Source: Desulfobacterales bacterium
Lineage (GTDB): Bacteria; Desulfobacterota; Desulfobacteria; Desulfobacterales; JAQWFD01
DNA: 64,000 nucleotides
Reading direction: 5' to 3'
NCBI GenBank assembly: GCA_028704555.1
Contig: JAQWFD010000011.1
Coordinates: 1 to 64,000, forward strand
Positions 55,829 to 64,000 of the stretch are shown in pieces (the stretch's first letter is position 1; each line of letters starts with the position of its first letter). The notes beneath the pieces are model-generated. The model was not told the origin of the DNA, did no database searches, and saw only the letters and a program-made list of their open reading frames with translations. The translations under genes and the position numbers were made by a program.

Positions 55829-56776
55829 TCAGGCGGACTGTAAAAAATTCAGAACCATTTGTTTCACGGATCCCTTCTGCTCGGGTTCAAACCATGTAAT
55901 CTCCGGATCGGCTTTAAACCATGTCATCTGGCGTTTAGCATATCGACGGGTATCCCGTTTCATAATTCGAATCGTTTCATCCCAGGAAACACGCCCCCCG
56001 ATATAATCGGTCATATGCCGGTAGCCGATCGACAGCATGGATTTGTTCGCTTGGCTGTAACCCTGATCAAGAAGGCGCTTGACTTCGTCCAGGAGCCCGG
56101 CTTCAATCATCGCATCAACCCTGTCATCGATTCTGGAATACAGCCGCTCTCTGGGCATTGTCAATCCAATTTTCAAGGCATGAAACGGACACTCTGAAAA
56201 CCCATGTTCTCTGTGATACTGCGAAATGGTCTTACCGGTATGTTCATATATCTCAAGCGCCCTGACAATCCTTATTGTATCATTCGGATGTATTCTCTCT
56301 GCCGCAACCGGATCGCATTCGCACAGCCGGTCATAAAGAAACCCGGCACCTTTATCGAGGGCAATCCGTTTCAAGCGGTTTCGAATCGTTGCATTTGATA
56401 AACCTTCCATAAACAGGCCGTGGATAAGCGCCTTGATATAAAGCCCTGTCCCCCCGACTATAAGCGGAACTTTCCGGCTGTCGTCAAGTTCCCGGATTAT
56501 CGCTGTGGCCATGTTTACAAATTTTGCCGCATCAAATGCCGCATCCGGGTCCACCACATCTATCAAATGGTGCGATACGAGAGACTGCTCAGAAGGCGTT
56601 GGTTTTGCAGTTCCAATATCCATATACCGATAGATCTGCATGGAATCGGCGCTGATTATTTCGCCACGAAGCTCCTGCGCCAGGTGAACCGCCAAAGACG
56701 TTTTCCCGGAACCCGTGGGGCCGCAGATAACAACAACTTTAATTTTTTCAAAAACAGCGTCCATGTTCCTCTTCAT
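55829..56776 (-). CDS. miaA: tRNA dimethylallyltransferase
   Basis: 315 residues. P-loop VICGPTGSGKTSLAVHLA, substrate residues ISADSMQIYRYMDIGTAKPT, the DVVDPDAAFDAAKF loop, VGGTGLYIKAL, and the C-terminal RDTRRYAKRQMTWFK. It prenylates A37 of tRNAs reading UNN codons. The Met at residue 5 (base 56764) is a possible start. It is divergent from dsrC. Confidence 0.96.
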   Translation of the reverse strand: MKRNMDAVFEKIKVVVICGPTGSGKTSLAVHLAQELRGEIISADSMQIYRYMDIGTAKPTPSEQSLVSHHLIDVVDPDAAFDAAKFVNMATAIIRELDDSRKVPLIVGGTGLYIKALIHGLFMEGLSNATIRNRLKRIALDKGAGFLYDRLCECDPVAAERIHPNDTIRIVRALEIYEHTGKTISQYHREHGFSECPFHALKIGLTMPRERLYSRIDDRVDAMIEAGLLDEVKRLLDQGYSQANKSMLSIGYRHMTDYIGGRVSWDETIRIMKRDTRRYAKRQMTWFKADPEITWFEPEQKGSVKQMVLNFLQSA

Positions 56777-56884
56777 CGTCCCGTGAATTGCAGCAAACAG
56801 CCCATCACAATGTGATTATCATTTAACTATCCGGTTTTATATTATATTCAATCATCAATCCTGGCACACACTCAGGAAATATTA

Positions 56885-56913
56885 TTGACAACATGGTATC
56901 ATTAAGATAGATT
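56885..56913 (+). promoter_or_regulatory. Probable sigma70 promoter of dsrC
   Basis: -35 TTGACA (56885-56890), 17-bp spacer, -10 TAGATT (56908-56913), about 60 bases before the dsrC start. Confidence 0.5.
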
Positions 56914-56974
56914 TTTTTAAATGTTTATTAAATTGATAAAGTCTATGCGGAATACATAAGAAGGAGGGGCTTAG

Positions 56975-57292
56975 ATGCCAGTGGTTGAATTTCAAGGTAA
57001 AACATTCATCACCGATGAAGACGGATTTATCAATTCTTATGAGGCCTGGTGCATGGAGTGGGTTCAATTTGTAAAAAAGGAAGAAGGAATCGATGATCTT
57101 TCTGAAGATCACTGGAAAGTGATCAATACCCTTCAGGATTATTATCAAAAAAATGGTATCGCCCCGATGGTTCGTATATTGTCGAAAGTGACCGGATTCA
57201 AATTAAAACATATCTATGAGCTTTTCCCTTCCGGACCCGGCAAGGGGGCGTGCAAAATGGCAGGCTTGCCAAAACCTACCGGTTGTGTGTAA
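56975..57292 (+). CDS. dsrC: Dissimilatory sulfite reductase-linked sulfur carrier DsrC
   Basis: 105-residue TusE/DsrC-family protein. The flexible C-terminal arm GKGACKMAGLPKPTGCV carries both conserved cysteines, C93 and C104, so it is a true DsrC able to form the trisulfide with sulfite reductase, not a TusE-like single-Cys form. It passes sulfur to the membrane complex DsrMKJOP in sulfate reducers. A strong AGGAGG site precedes the ATG. It is monocistronic, with a promoter and terminator. dsrAB are not in the window. Confidence 0.95.
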   Translation: MPVVEFQGKTFITDEDGFINSYEAWCMEWVQFVKKEEGIDDLSEDHWKVINTLQDYYQKNGIAPMVRILSKVTGFKLKHIYELFPSGPGKGACKMAGLPKPTGCV

Positions 57293-57346
57293 CGGCTGAG
57301 CACCTCTGATCTTTACCCGGCGCATAACATCTGTACATGACTTCAC

Positions 57347-57383
57347 ATAAACCCTGCCTGCGGTACGGGTTTTTCTTTTTAGA
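57347..57383 (+). terminator. Terminator of dsrC
   Basis: AAACCCTGCC, loop TGC, GGTACGGGTTT (one bulged base), then TTCTTTTT. Confidence 0.65.
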
Positions 57384-57397
57384 ATAAAGCGGGGGCA

Positions 57398-57796
57398 ATG
57401 ATGATTCTTACTGTAAAATCCGCTCATCAGACCGAACTGATCGATATCACATCCGATATTCAGAATCTGATTCAAAGCAGCCGGATTCGTGACGGGATCT
57501 GTTTCCTGTTTACACCCCACACAACCGCCGCTGTAACGATTAACGAAAATGCCGACCCGGACGTAACGTCTGATATGCTGATGGTATTAAATCAGCTGGT
57601 TCCCTGGAAGGCTGCCTATCGACATGCGGAAGGAAACTCGCCGGCGCATGTAAAGTCCACCCTTGTCGGTGCATCCGAACTCATTGAAATCGCAGAAAAC
57701 AAACTGGTATTAGGTACCTGGCAGGGTATATTTTTTTGCGAGTTTGACGGCCCTCGCACCAGAAAATTGCATGTGCGCCTGATACCCGCATCATAA
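57398..57796 (+). CDS. YjbQ/UPF0047-family protein
   Basis: 132 residues. The family signature is complete: FTPHTTAAVTINENADPDV, HAEGNSPAHVKSTLVGAS, and LGTWQGIFFCEFDGPRTRK. The conserved histidines probably bind a metal. Some members have thiamine-phosphate synthase activity in vitro, but the physiological role is unsettled. It precedes the siroheme decarboxylase gene by 15 bases and is probably cotranscribed. Confidence 0.93.
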   Translation: MMILTVKSAHQTELIDITSDIQNLIQSSRIRDGICFLFTPHTTAAVTINENADPDVTSDMLMVLNQLVPWKAAYRHAEGNSPAHVKSTLVGASELIEIAENKLVLGTWQGIFFCEFDGPRTRKLHVRLIPAS

Positions 57797-57811
57797 AGGA
57801 AGGAAGCATGT

Positions 57812-58267
57812 ATGTCAGCTTTGGATGATACGGACAAACGACTTCTCAATCGGATACAGTCTGATTTTCCCATCACATCAAGGCCCTTTCAGACGATTGC
57901 GGACGATATCGGTCTTTCTGAAAATGAAGTTTTAGATCGAATCGGCCAGTTGAAAGCCAGCGGTATTATTCGCCGGATCGGCGCCAATTTTGTTCCGGCA
58001 AAGCTGGGGTATGTGAGCACACTGTGCGCAGCAAAAGTCCCGGAACACAGAATCGAATTTTTTGCTCAGACAGTAAACCGCTACACGGGGGTAACTCACC
58101 ATTATCTCAGAGAAAATGAATTTAATATCTGGTTTACTTTTATTGCATCATCCATGGAAAAAATTGACCAATATCTGAATGATATTTCCCGGGAGACCGG
58201 AATAACAGAAATTCTGAATCTTCCTGCAACAAATGTGTTTAAAATTAAAGCCGAGTTCGGACTTTAG
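57812..58267 (+). CDS. Siroheme decarboxylase subunit (AhbA/AhbB family)
   Basis: 151-residue Lrp/AsnC-like protein of the NirD/G/H/L-AhbA/B group. N-terminal HTH: DDTDKRLLNRIQSDFPITSR, then LGLSENEVLDRIGQLKASGI-type and IIRRIGANF. The C-terminal domain has YVSTLCAAKVPEHRIEFF, GVTHHYLREN and FNIWFTF with the active-site His/Tyr region. It decarboxylates siroheme toward heme in the alternative pathway of sulfate reducers. Which of AhbA or AhbB it is cannot be settled, and the partner subunit is not in the window. Confidence 0.85.
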   Translation: MSALDDTDKRLLNRIQSDFPITSRPFQTIADDIGLSENEVLDRIGQLKASGIIRRIGANFVPAKLGYVSTLCAAKVPEHRIEFFAQTVNRYTGVTHHYLRENEFNIWFTFIASSMEKIDQYLNDISRETGITEILNLPATNVFKIKAEFGL

Positions 58268-58314
58268 AAACCCCTTCGATTAAATCCGCGAATTCTTTCT
58301 TCAAGTTATTGGAT

Positions 58315-58335
58315 GGCGCCGTTGTATTCGGCGCC
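58315..58335. terminator. Hairpin between convergent genes
   Basis: GGCGCCG, loop TTGTATT, CGGCGCC, followed by TTCTG. A weak terminator between the siroheme decarboxylase and the permease. Confidence 0.4.
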
Positions 58336-58366
58336 TTCTGTGTGATGGTATCTGGAACCGGACATA

Positions 58367-59335
58367 TCATCCTCGCCGGACAAAATCATGCAGGCCCACC
58401 GAAAGGAACCGATTCACATACGTTTCAATTCGGCCGACGATCATCGAACATGGCAGGGTCAACATGAGATACAAAAGGGCTACGGTGATCCATATTTCAA
58501 ATGTCAAATACGTTGCCGATATCAGTTCCATTCCCTGGAAAGTGAGCTCCTGAATGGAGATGACCGAAACGATAGCCGAATCTTTAATTGTCGAGATGAA
58601 CTGACCGGTCAGGGGCGGCAGAACACGTCCAAACGCCTGCGGTAAGACCACGTATCGCATCTGCTGCCATTTTGACAGCCCCATAGCGCAAGCCGCTTCC
58701 CATTGCCCTTTTTCAACAGACTGGATGCCGGCCCTGACAATTTCCGTAATATATGCCCCCTCAAAAACCGCCAGGGTAACGGTTGCCGATAAAAACTCAT
58801 TGAGCAGCGTGGGCGGTGCAAATAAAACAGCCATGACCCACTGAACCGGCCAGGAACTGTTTCGGACAAATTCTTCGACACCCAGCACCGGGAGGAACTG
58901 TTCGCTGACGAAAAAATAAAAAATAAAAATCAGAACCAGCGGCGGAATGTTTCGCATCAGCTCCACATAGGTTCCGGACACCAGTCTTTTGAACAGACTT
59001 TGGCTGATACGGCACAATCCCATCACCGTTCCGATGAACATCGCAAGGACCGTGCCCCAGGCACTCAGACGAATCGTGGTAAACAGCCCCTGCATCAGCA
59101 GATTTGCCACCCACTTTTCATTTTCCGCATCATACCGGAACAAATACTGGGGGATAATCTTCCAGTTCCATTTATAATGAAGTCCCACGTTGATTCTGTA
59201 ACCAATATATAACACGGCGGCGATCAGCAGCAGCGCAATGAATATATCTAATCTTGAAATTAAATACTTACGGTATCTCAAAAGCGGTCCTGGAGGCAAA
59301 TTCGGGTTATTGGATTCATTGAGTTTGCCGGGCAT
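58367..59335 (-). CDS. Polar amino-acid ABC transporter permease (GlnP/HisM family)
   Basis: 322 residues from ATG 59335; a GTG at 59362 with GGGAG would extend it by nine codons into the binding-protein gene. About six membrane helices. The amino-acid permease domain is clear: NLLMQGLFTTIRLSAWGTVL, TYVELMRNIPPLVLIFIFYF, the EAA loop EAACAMGLSKWQQMRYVVLP, and the FISTIKDSAIVSVISIQELT tail. It pairs with the permease at 60248 and the lipoprotein at 59341. No ATP-binding subunit is seen nearby. Confidence 0.9.
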   Translation of the reverse strand: MPGKLNESNNPNLPPGPLLRYRKYLISRLDIFIALLLIAAVLYIGYRINVGLHYKWNWKIIPQYLFRYDAENEKWVANLLMQGLFTTIRLSAWGTVLAMFIGTVMGLCRISQSLFKRLVSGTYVELMRNIPPLVLIFIFYFFVSEQFLPVLGVEEFVRNSSWPVQWVMAVLFAPPTLLNEFLSATVTLAVFEGAYITEIVRAGIQSVEKGQWEAACAMGLSKWQQMRYVVLPQAFGRVLPPLTGQFISTIKDSAIVSVISIQELTFQGMELISATYLTFEIWITVALLYLMLTLPCSMIVGRIETYVNRFLSVGLHDFVRRG

Positions 59336-59340
59336 CCGGC

Positions 59341-60171
59341 CTATTGAATCATGGGCTCCCACAATCGGGTGTCAAACCAGTAGCGTTTTCGTTCCTTTAA
59401 CCAGCCTTCCTCCTCAACAACACGAATCCAGCTGTCGACAAAATTCAGTGTATCTACATCTCCTTTTCTCAAGGCAAATCCAATGGGCTCTCTGGTAAAG
59501 GTATCGGACAGGGGCAAAAACAGTTTATCCGGATACTTGAGCGCCTGGAAACCGGGCGTGGGAGCTGATCCGACTACACCGTAAACCCTGCCGTTCAAAA
59601 GCTCCTGATAGGCCTGGGACTCATCGTCAAACAGACTCAGGGTAGCATCCGGCATGAACCGTCTGGCCGCTGTCACCGCTGTAGAGCCCAGTCTCGCTGC
59701 CAGCGATACGCCCGGTTTATTAAAATCCTCCAGCGAATTAAATCCCTCTGCAAGCTTCTTATGGGCGACGATAGACATGCCGGTATAATCATAAGGGATG
59801 CTGAAATTCACCTTCAGGTTACGGTTGGGGAGAATTCCCATTCCGCCGATAATGATATCAAATTTGCCGGTAATCAAGGCCGGGATAATCCCGGCCCATT
59901 TGGTCGGAACGAATTCTACATTCACCCCCATATCCTGAGCAAGTCGTGTAGCCACATCGATTTCAAACCCGATCAGCCTGCCGGTTTTATCCTTCATGGC
60001 CCATGGCACAAACGTGGACATCCCCACCCGAAGCACCCCCTGTTTCATCACCCGCTCCAGCGCACTCTCCGCTTGCGGCGCGGTAGGCGTTGGCTCATTC
60101 GAGCAGCCCGAAAAGCAGCCCATCAACGCTATAATCAATAACATCACAGATAGTTGTCGCCCGGATTGCAT
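59341..60171 (-). CDS. Amino-acid-binding lipoprotein of an ABC transporter (SBP_bac_3)
   Basis: 276 residues. A signal peptide (LSVMLLIIALMGCFSGC) has a lipobox cysteine at 19 or 23, so it is a membrane-anchored binding lipoprotein. The family-3 solute-binding fold is clear: VLRVGMSTFVPWAMKDKTGR, LIGFEIDVATRLAQDM, FDIIIGGMGILPNR, and the C-terminal REPIGFALRKGDVDTLNFVD. The ligand is probably a polar amino acid. Its gene lies between the two permeases. Confidence 0.9.
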   Translation of the reverse strand: MQSGRQLSVMLLIIALMGCFSGCSNEPTPTAPQAESALERVMKQGVLRVGMSTFVPWAMKDKTGRLIGFEIDVATRLAQDMGVNVEFVPTKWAGIIPALITGKFDIIIGGMGILPNRNLKVNFSIPYDYTGMSIVAHKKLAEGFNSLEDFNKPGVSLAARLGSTAVTAARRFMPDATLSLFDDESQAYQELLNGRVYGVVGSAPTPGFQALKYPDKLFLPLSDTFTREPIGFALRKGDVDTLNFVDSWIRVVEEEGWLKERKRYWFDTRLWEPMIQ

Positions 60172-60247
60172 CCGGCACCTCCCTTGTATGCATATATTGA
60201 TGGTTAGGGTCGAGGTAAAAGCAAATAATGTGATTTCACTCGACCGG

Positions 60248-61066
60248 TCACGTCTCGACTTTGAAACGTTTTTCCAACCTCTGGACGCCCATCGAAATTA
60301 CCATGGCCAGGACCAGATAAATTCCCGCAAGCACAAACCAGATTTCAAACGTCAGATAGGTTTCGGAAATAATTGCCTGCCCCTGCATGGTCAGGTCATA
60401 TATGGCAATGGTACTTACCAGCGCAGAATCTTTAAGCAGGGATATGCTCTGTCCGGTCAGGGGGGGAAGAATTCTGCGAACGGCTTGAGGAAAAATAATG
60501 AATCGGCAGGTCTGAAAACCTGTAAAACCCTGGCTGTAAGCCGCCTCCCACTGGCTTTTATGAATTGAAACAATGCCGGCCCGAAAAATTTCAGATGCAT
60601 ATGCCCCCTCAAACAGACTCAATGCCAGCACAGCGGAGGTAAACCGACCGATATCGAGGACCGGTGATATGACGAAATAAATGAAAAACAGTTGAACCAG
60701 AAGCGGCGTATTGCGGATAAGTTCGATGTATCCCCTGGCCAGAATTTTTGCCAGAAACGAATCGGAGAGTCGAAACAGCGCCGATAACAGACCAAAAAAA
60801 AACATTGCGACTAAACTATATACCGTGATGCGGACGGTTACGATCAGTCCGTCAAGAAGGGGTCCGATGACAAATCGGCCATCATCAAATGAGCAGACAT
60901 ACCGGAAAACACGATACCACTGCCAGTTGTAACCTGTTTTCTCCGTACCGCGGTACATCAGCCAGATGATGAAACCGGCAGCTGCAAGGAACTTGAGAAT
61001 GTCTGCCAGGGGCAAACCGATCAGTTTATGGAATTTGTTTTTCAAAGGCAGACAAATTCGTTTCAT
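60248..61066 (-). CDS. Polar amino-acid ABC transporter permease (second subunit)
   Basis: 272 residues. Same family as the permease at 58367: IVTVRITVYSLVAMFFFGLL, YIELIRNTPLLVQLFFIYFV, the EAA loop EAAYSQGFTGFQTCRFIIFP, and ISLLKDSALVSTIAIYDLT. It begins the transport operon 76 bp upstream of the binding lipoprotein. Two different permeases with one binding protein suggest a heterodimeric membrane domain. Confidence 0.9.
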   Translation of the reverse strand: MKRICLPLKNKFHKLIGLPLADILKFLAAAGFIIWLMYRGTEKTGYNWQWYRVFRYVCSFDDGRFVIGPLLDGLIVTVRITVYSLVAMFFFGLLSALFRLSDSFLAKILARGYIELIRNTPLLVQLFFIYFVISPVLDIGRFTSAVLALSLFEGAYASEIFRAGIVSIHKSQWEAAYSQGFTGFQTCRFIIFPQAVRRILPPLTGQSISLLKDSALVSTIAIYDLTMQGQAIISETYLTFEIWFVLAGIYLVLAMVISMGVQRLEKRFKVET

Positions 61067-61085
61067 TTCTCATGAGAGTACCCGT

Positions 61086-61892
61086 TTATGGATGTATCGC
61101 TTTATCCGTTATTTTTTTTACGGCCCCCATATACGCTGTAAATCCGCAAGATAAAATATCATTATGATTCGCTTCGGGGATTTTAAGTAATTGTTTATCT
61201 TCAGCGCCGCAGGCATCATATAATGCCTGAGCATCACGAAACGGGATGATATGATCCCACTCTGCATGAATAATCAACACGGGTCTGTCAACTACCCGAA
61301 TTTTTTCCAGGTGATGAAATCCGTTTTCTTCCGTCAATTTGAGGGATGCAACCCGAACACCGAGCACCTTCAACAGTGCAAGGGTATAAGCAAATCCGCT
61401 TTCGATGATCAGCCCGCCGATATCACGGTTATAGCATGCGGCCAGTTCAAGGGCTGATGCGCTTCCCATGGATCTGCCCATAATGATCAATGGCCCGGTA
61501 TATCCATTGGTCTTCAGCCATTGCCGTATAAACCTGAAAATCGCATGACTGTCATTGAGCATCCAGCTGACGCCGGGAGTGCCGTTCGATCGTCCGTAAC
61601 CCCGGTAATCCACCGCAATGAAGTTGATCCCCATCCGGTTGTAGACGGGACCGAGTTCATCATAATCCGCCACGATTTCGCCATTGCCATGGAAAAAAAC
61701 AACGTTGCCGCCAGCGGATTTCGACATATGAAACCGGGCGCCGATGTTGATCCCCTTATCCACAGGAATCAACACATCCTGTGCAAAAACGGAGGTGTCA
61801 GCCATTTTACTTTCCGGCCGGGGATAAAACATGCACACGGCAATTTCCGGATGATCCAGCGTTGAGTAATCTTCTTTCAAACTATCATTCAT
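61086..61892 (-). CDS. Alpha/beta hydrolase
   Basis: 268 residues. An oxyanion/strand motif VVFFHGNGEI, the nucleophile elbow GRSMGSA (Ser), DYRGYGRS, the acid in HAEWDHIIPFRD, and a histidine in EANHNDIL. This places it with the BEM46/YqkD-like serine hydrolases. It has no signal peptide, so it acts in the cytosol. Substrate unknown. It is 19 bases upstream of the ABC operon on the same strand. Confidence 0.87.
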   Translation of the reverse strand: MNDSLKEDYSTLDHPEIAVCMFYPRPESKMADTSVFAQDVLIPVDKGINIGARFHMSKSAGGNVVFFHGNGEIVADYDELGPVYNRMGINFIAVDYRGYGRSNGTPGVSWMLNDSHAIFRFIRQWLKTNGYTGPLIIMGRSMGSASALELAACYNRDIGGLIIESGFAYTLALLKVLGVRVASLKLTEENGFHHLEKIRVVDRPVLIIHAEWDHIIPFRDAQALYDACGAEDKQLLKIPEANHNDILSCGFTAYMGAVKKITDKAIHP

Positions 61893-62235
61893 CTGATATT
61901 TTCCGTGGACGATCCGACCGGATACGAAATAGCATGAAATACAATTTCAAAATGAACCGGACCGGAACATTTTTTTATGATGGACAAAAAGATGGATGGG
62001 AATGAGGCTGACCTTGCTGATCTATGATTAACACGCTAACAGGTTACCGCAAATTTGTAAAGACCGAAGCAGGGGGAGAAAAGTACAGAGCTGAGTGCCG
62101 AGTTAAGGAAGAAGAGCCGTGCTGAGTGCCGGGGACTGAGAAAAAAGAGGGTAAGCAGCAGGCAGCGGTAATAAAAGCCAAGGTGATGAAAGGTTCTTGA
62201 TTTGCTGCCGGCTGCCTGCTCCATACTGCCTGCGT
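61893..62235. other. Intergenic, no gene recognised
   Basis: About 340 bp. A degenerate internal repetition (GCTGAGTGCCG twice; GCAGCAGGCAGC near GCTGCCGGCTGCCTGCT) is visible around 62085-62215, with no coding frame. Confidence 0.5.
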
Positions 62236-62913
62236 TTACAGGCTTTCCCCTACAATCAGTTTCTGCCCCGGATGAATGAGCGCTTTCGCGCCCAGTTTAT
62301 TCAGCAGTTTTAATTCATTCAGACCGATATTATACCGGCGGCTGATACGATACAGGGTCTCTCCGGAACGTACCGTATGGTACCGGGTTGCGGCTTGTTT
62401 TTTCGCAACCGGCCCAGATTTCACGGCCGCGGTTTTTACATTTTTTCCTGTCGGAATCTGCTTATTCATCTGTCTTATATCACCGGCGATGGCATCTATA
62501 CGTGCCGAAACGGCCACATTGGATCGATTCAATTGCTGAATAAGCTGCTCCATCGTTTTTGCTCTTTCGTCCAGCGCAGCTATTCTGTCAACACTTTTAT
62601 CCAACCGGGCTATTTTTTCCTCGATAAATTTAACTTTTGTCTTATACGCTTCAAATGGATTTTCCTCTTTTCCCGGATTTTTCATTATCAACGCAATAAA
62701 CACAATAATCAGGACGATCAGGCCGGCACCAATGAGTATAAACGGCCTCTCCGGCCTGCCGCCCAGTCTCAAAGGCCAATTGCCGATATTGAATTTATGC
62801 CAGACTGATCGTTTTTTTTCATAAAAATAATCATCCCTGTCTGATTCAAGATTTACATGATCATCATCATCAACATTTACATGATCATCATCATCAACGC
62901 CTTTCCATTGCAT
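62236..62913 (-). CDS. LysM-domain membrane protein with an acidic N-terminal repeat
   Basis: 225 residues from ATG 62913, chosen because AGAGGTGA lies before it; the frame is open further upstream. The N-terminus has a tandem duplicate DDDDHVN-V-DDDDHVN. A single membrane helix (FILIGAGLIVLIIVFIALIM, about 57-76) is followed by a coiled coil (about 90-160) and a C-terminal LysM domain (YHTVRSGETLYRISRRYNIG ... LIHPGQKLIVG). It should bind peptidoglycan from the inner membrane. Function otherwise unknown. Confidence 0.85.
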   Translation of the reverse strand: MQWKGVDDDDHVNVDDDDHVNLESDRDDYFYEKKRSVWHKFNIGNWPLRLGGRPERPFILIGAGLIVLIIVFIALIMKNPGKEENPFEAYKTKVKFIEEKIARLDKSVDRIAALDERAKTMEQLIQQLNRSNVAVSARIDAIAGDIRQMNKQIPTGKNVKTAAVKSGPVAKKQAATRYHTVRSGETLYRISRRYNIGLNELKLLNKLGAKALIHPGQKLIVGESL

Positions 62914-63479
62914 GACATCACCTCTGAATTCATTGTGATTCAGACCCGGGCTCGTTCCAGGCCTGATGAGCTTGTAAGAAATGGGCAGGACTTTTACGAA
63001 GCCGTCAAACCCGCACGCGTATAATTCGTTTTTATTATACATATCAAATGATATGATAAGTTCAACGGAAAAACATCCGCTTAAAGCCTCCGCGAATCAA
63101 TTACATGCCAAACAAGCGGCACTGCGGGCCGGAATATCCTTTGTTTCGGAACCATGTCGAGACAGGTATGATACATTTGTTTTCTTCGGGAATTCTTCAT
63201 ATACAGAAATTTTTCTTGACTAATATTCACACTTTCTATCATATATTGTACGCTTTTCAGCGGCCGGCTGAATGGGTGTATCTGCACTGCCGGTTACGAT
63301 GCGCCCTGCTGTTTATGCAGGATCAGAGTTTTCAGCCCTTATTTGTCATTCCCGCGGGAATGACGCATGTGGGTACTTTTACAAGACGATCAGTTCCGGG
63401 CTGGAAACACACGTTACTACCCATCCGGTGAAAACCGATTTTATGAACGGACACAGGCTCAAAAACTGCAAACCAGATA
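62914..63479. other. Intergenic gap between the LysM and adenylate cyclase genes
   Basis: No supported gene. A perfect 20-base palindrome at 63345-63364 (GTCATTCCCGCGGGAATGAC) resembles the common REP-type ATTCCCGC...GCGGGAAT element of proteobacteria. Confidence 0.6.
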
Positions 63480-64000
63480 ATGATCAATAAAATTCTGAAT
63501 TATAACAAAAAAACGTACTATAAATATAACCGGTTCAGAAAACAGATTTTTTCCGAACTGGCCCCCAAAGAAAGTGAAGCGGTTCTGTATCTGCTTCCCT
63601 GGCTGTTAAGCATCAACCATTTTACCTGCCCCGGATATGTTCCGGATCTGAAAAAAGTGTTCCGGGTATTCAATATCGATAACGAGCCGGAAATCATCAA
63701 ACGCGAACCCGTATTCAAACACATGTTCGGCATCGCCCGCCAGGAATCACTGATAGCCCCCCCCAGAGCCTATCTCGTAATAGAGGGGTTGTATACCATC
63801 GGAAGTATCGGAACGATCAACCAGACTTCGGAATCAGACTGTGACATCTGGGTATGCTACGACAAAGCCCTGTATAACAAAACCACATTGAAGCATCTGC
63901 ATCAAAAACTCAATCTGATTAAAGACTGGCTGGATATCAACTATAAAATACCGGTTTATTTTTTCATATCCGATATCGGCGACATCAAAAACAGCCGATT
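63480..64000 (+). CDS. cyaA: Class I adenylate cyclase, N-terminal part (runs off the window)
   Basis: First 173 residues. The nucleotidyltransferase core signature is present: LYTIGSIGTINQTSESDCDI followed by WVCYDKALYN, matching GSxxxxxxxSDxDxWV of enterobacterial CyaA. KLNLIKDWLDINYKIPVYFF also matches. It makes cAMP. The start ATG at 63480 lacks a strong ribosome site, but no other start is open upstream. A single-domain cAMP-binding protein is at 51508. Confidence 0.88.
   Translation, partial: MINKILNYNKKTYYKYNRFRKQIFSELAPKESEAVLYLLPWLLSINHFTCPGYVPDLKKVFRVFNIDNEPEIIKREPVFKHMFGIARQESLIAPPRAYLVIEGLYTIGSIGTINQTSESDCDIWVCYDKALYNKTTLKHLHQKLNLIKDWLDINYKIPVYFFISDIGDIKNSR

Overview
The window reads as a chromosomal segment of a sulfate-reducing Desulfobacterota bacterium, probably Desulfobacterales-like. 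The support is a DsrC with both redox cysteines, a siroheme decarboxylase of the alternative heme pathway next to it, a class I adenylate cyclase, and the overall style of the housekeeping genes. The species cannot be named from the sequence alone.

Layout. 1-7251: a tripartite RND efflux operon (outer-membrane lipoprotein, membrane-fusion protein, start of the permease; minus strand), divergent from an OmpR/CpxR-type response regulator and sensor kinase. CpxR-like GTAAA repeats lie between them. 7252-11860: a decayed accessory zone with a family of hairpin MITE-like repeats, a transposase remnant, two tandem ~368-bp repeats with tiny ORFs, a haloacid dehalogenase, a broken DsbA/FrnE-like gene and an IS3 fragment. 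11863-16701: tRNA-Leu(CAA), tsaC, a purD-purE fusion, ddl, a SHOCT membrane protein and a DUF1992 protein.

17011-44952 is a ~27.9-kb integrative element in the 3' end of a tRNA-Met(CAT) gene. A P4-type integrase sits beside the tRNA, a 14-bp piece of the tRNA end is repeated at the far end, and an 11-bp motif recurs near both ends. It carries an AlpA-like regulator and a primase/helicase-like protein, as in P4-like satellites. It also has a type III-like Mod/Res restriction-modification pair with three uncharacterised neighbours. Inside it, an HTH-regulator plus tyrosine-recombinase cassette seems to have been split by about 11.5 kb of phage-type DNA encoding a 3,452-residue polyvalent protein. 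A second fragment of a related polyvalent gene is trapped beside it. This rearranged cassette is the most unusual structure in the window.

45079-64000 returns to chromosomal genes: a zinc-ribbon/DUF3426 membrane protein with acidic repeats, hpt, a CbpA-type DnaJ, mnmG, a YhcC-family radical SAM protein, a cyclic-nucleotide-binding protein, a two-receiver PEP/pyruvate-binding protein, miaA, dsrC, a YjbQ-family protein, a siroheme decarboxylase, two amino-acid ABC permeases with a binding lipoprotein (no ATPase seen), an alpha/beta hydrolase, a LysM protein and the start of a class I adenylate cyclase.
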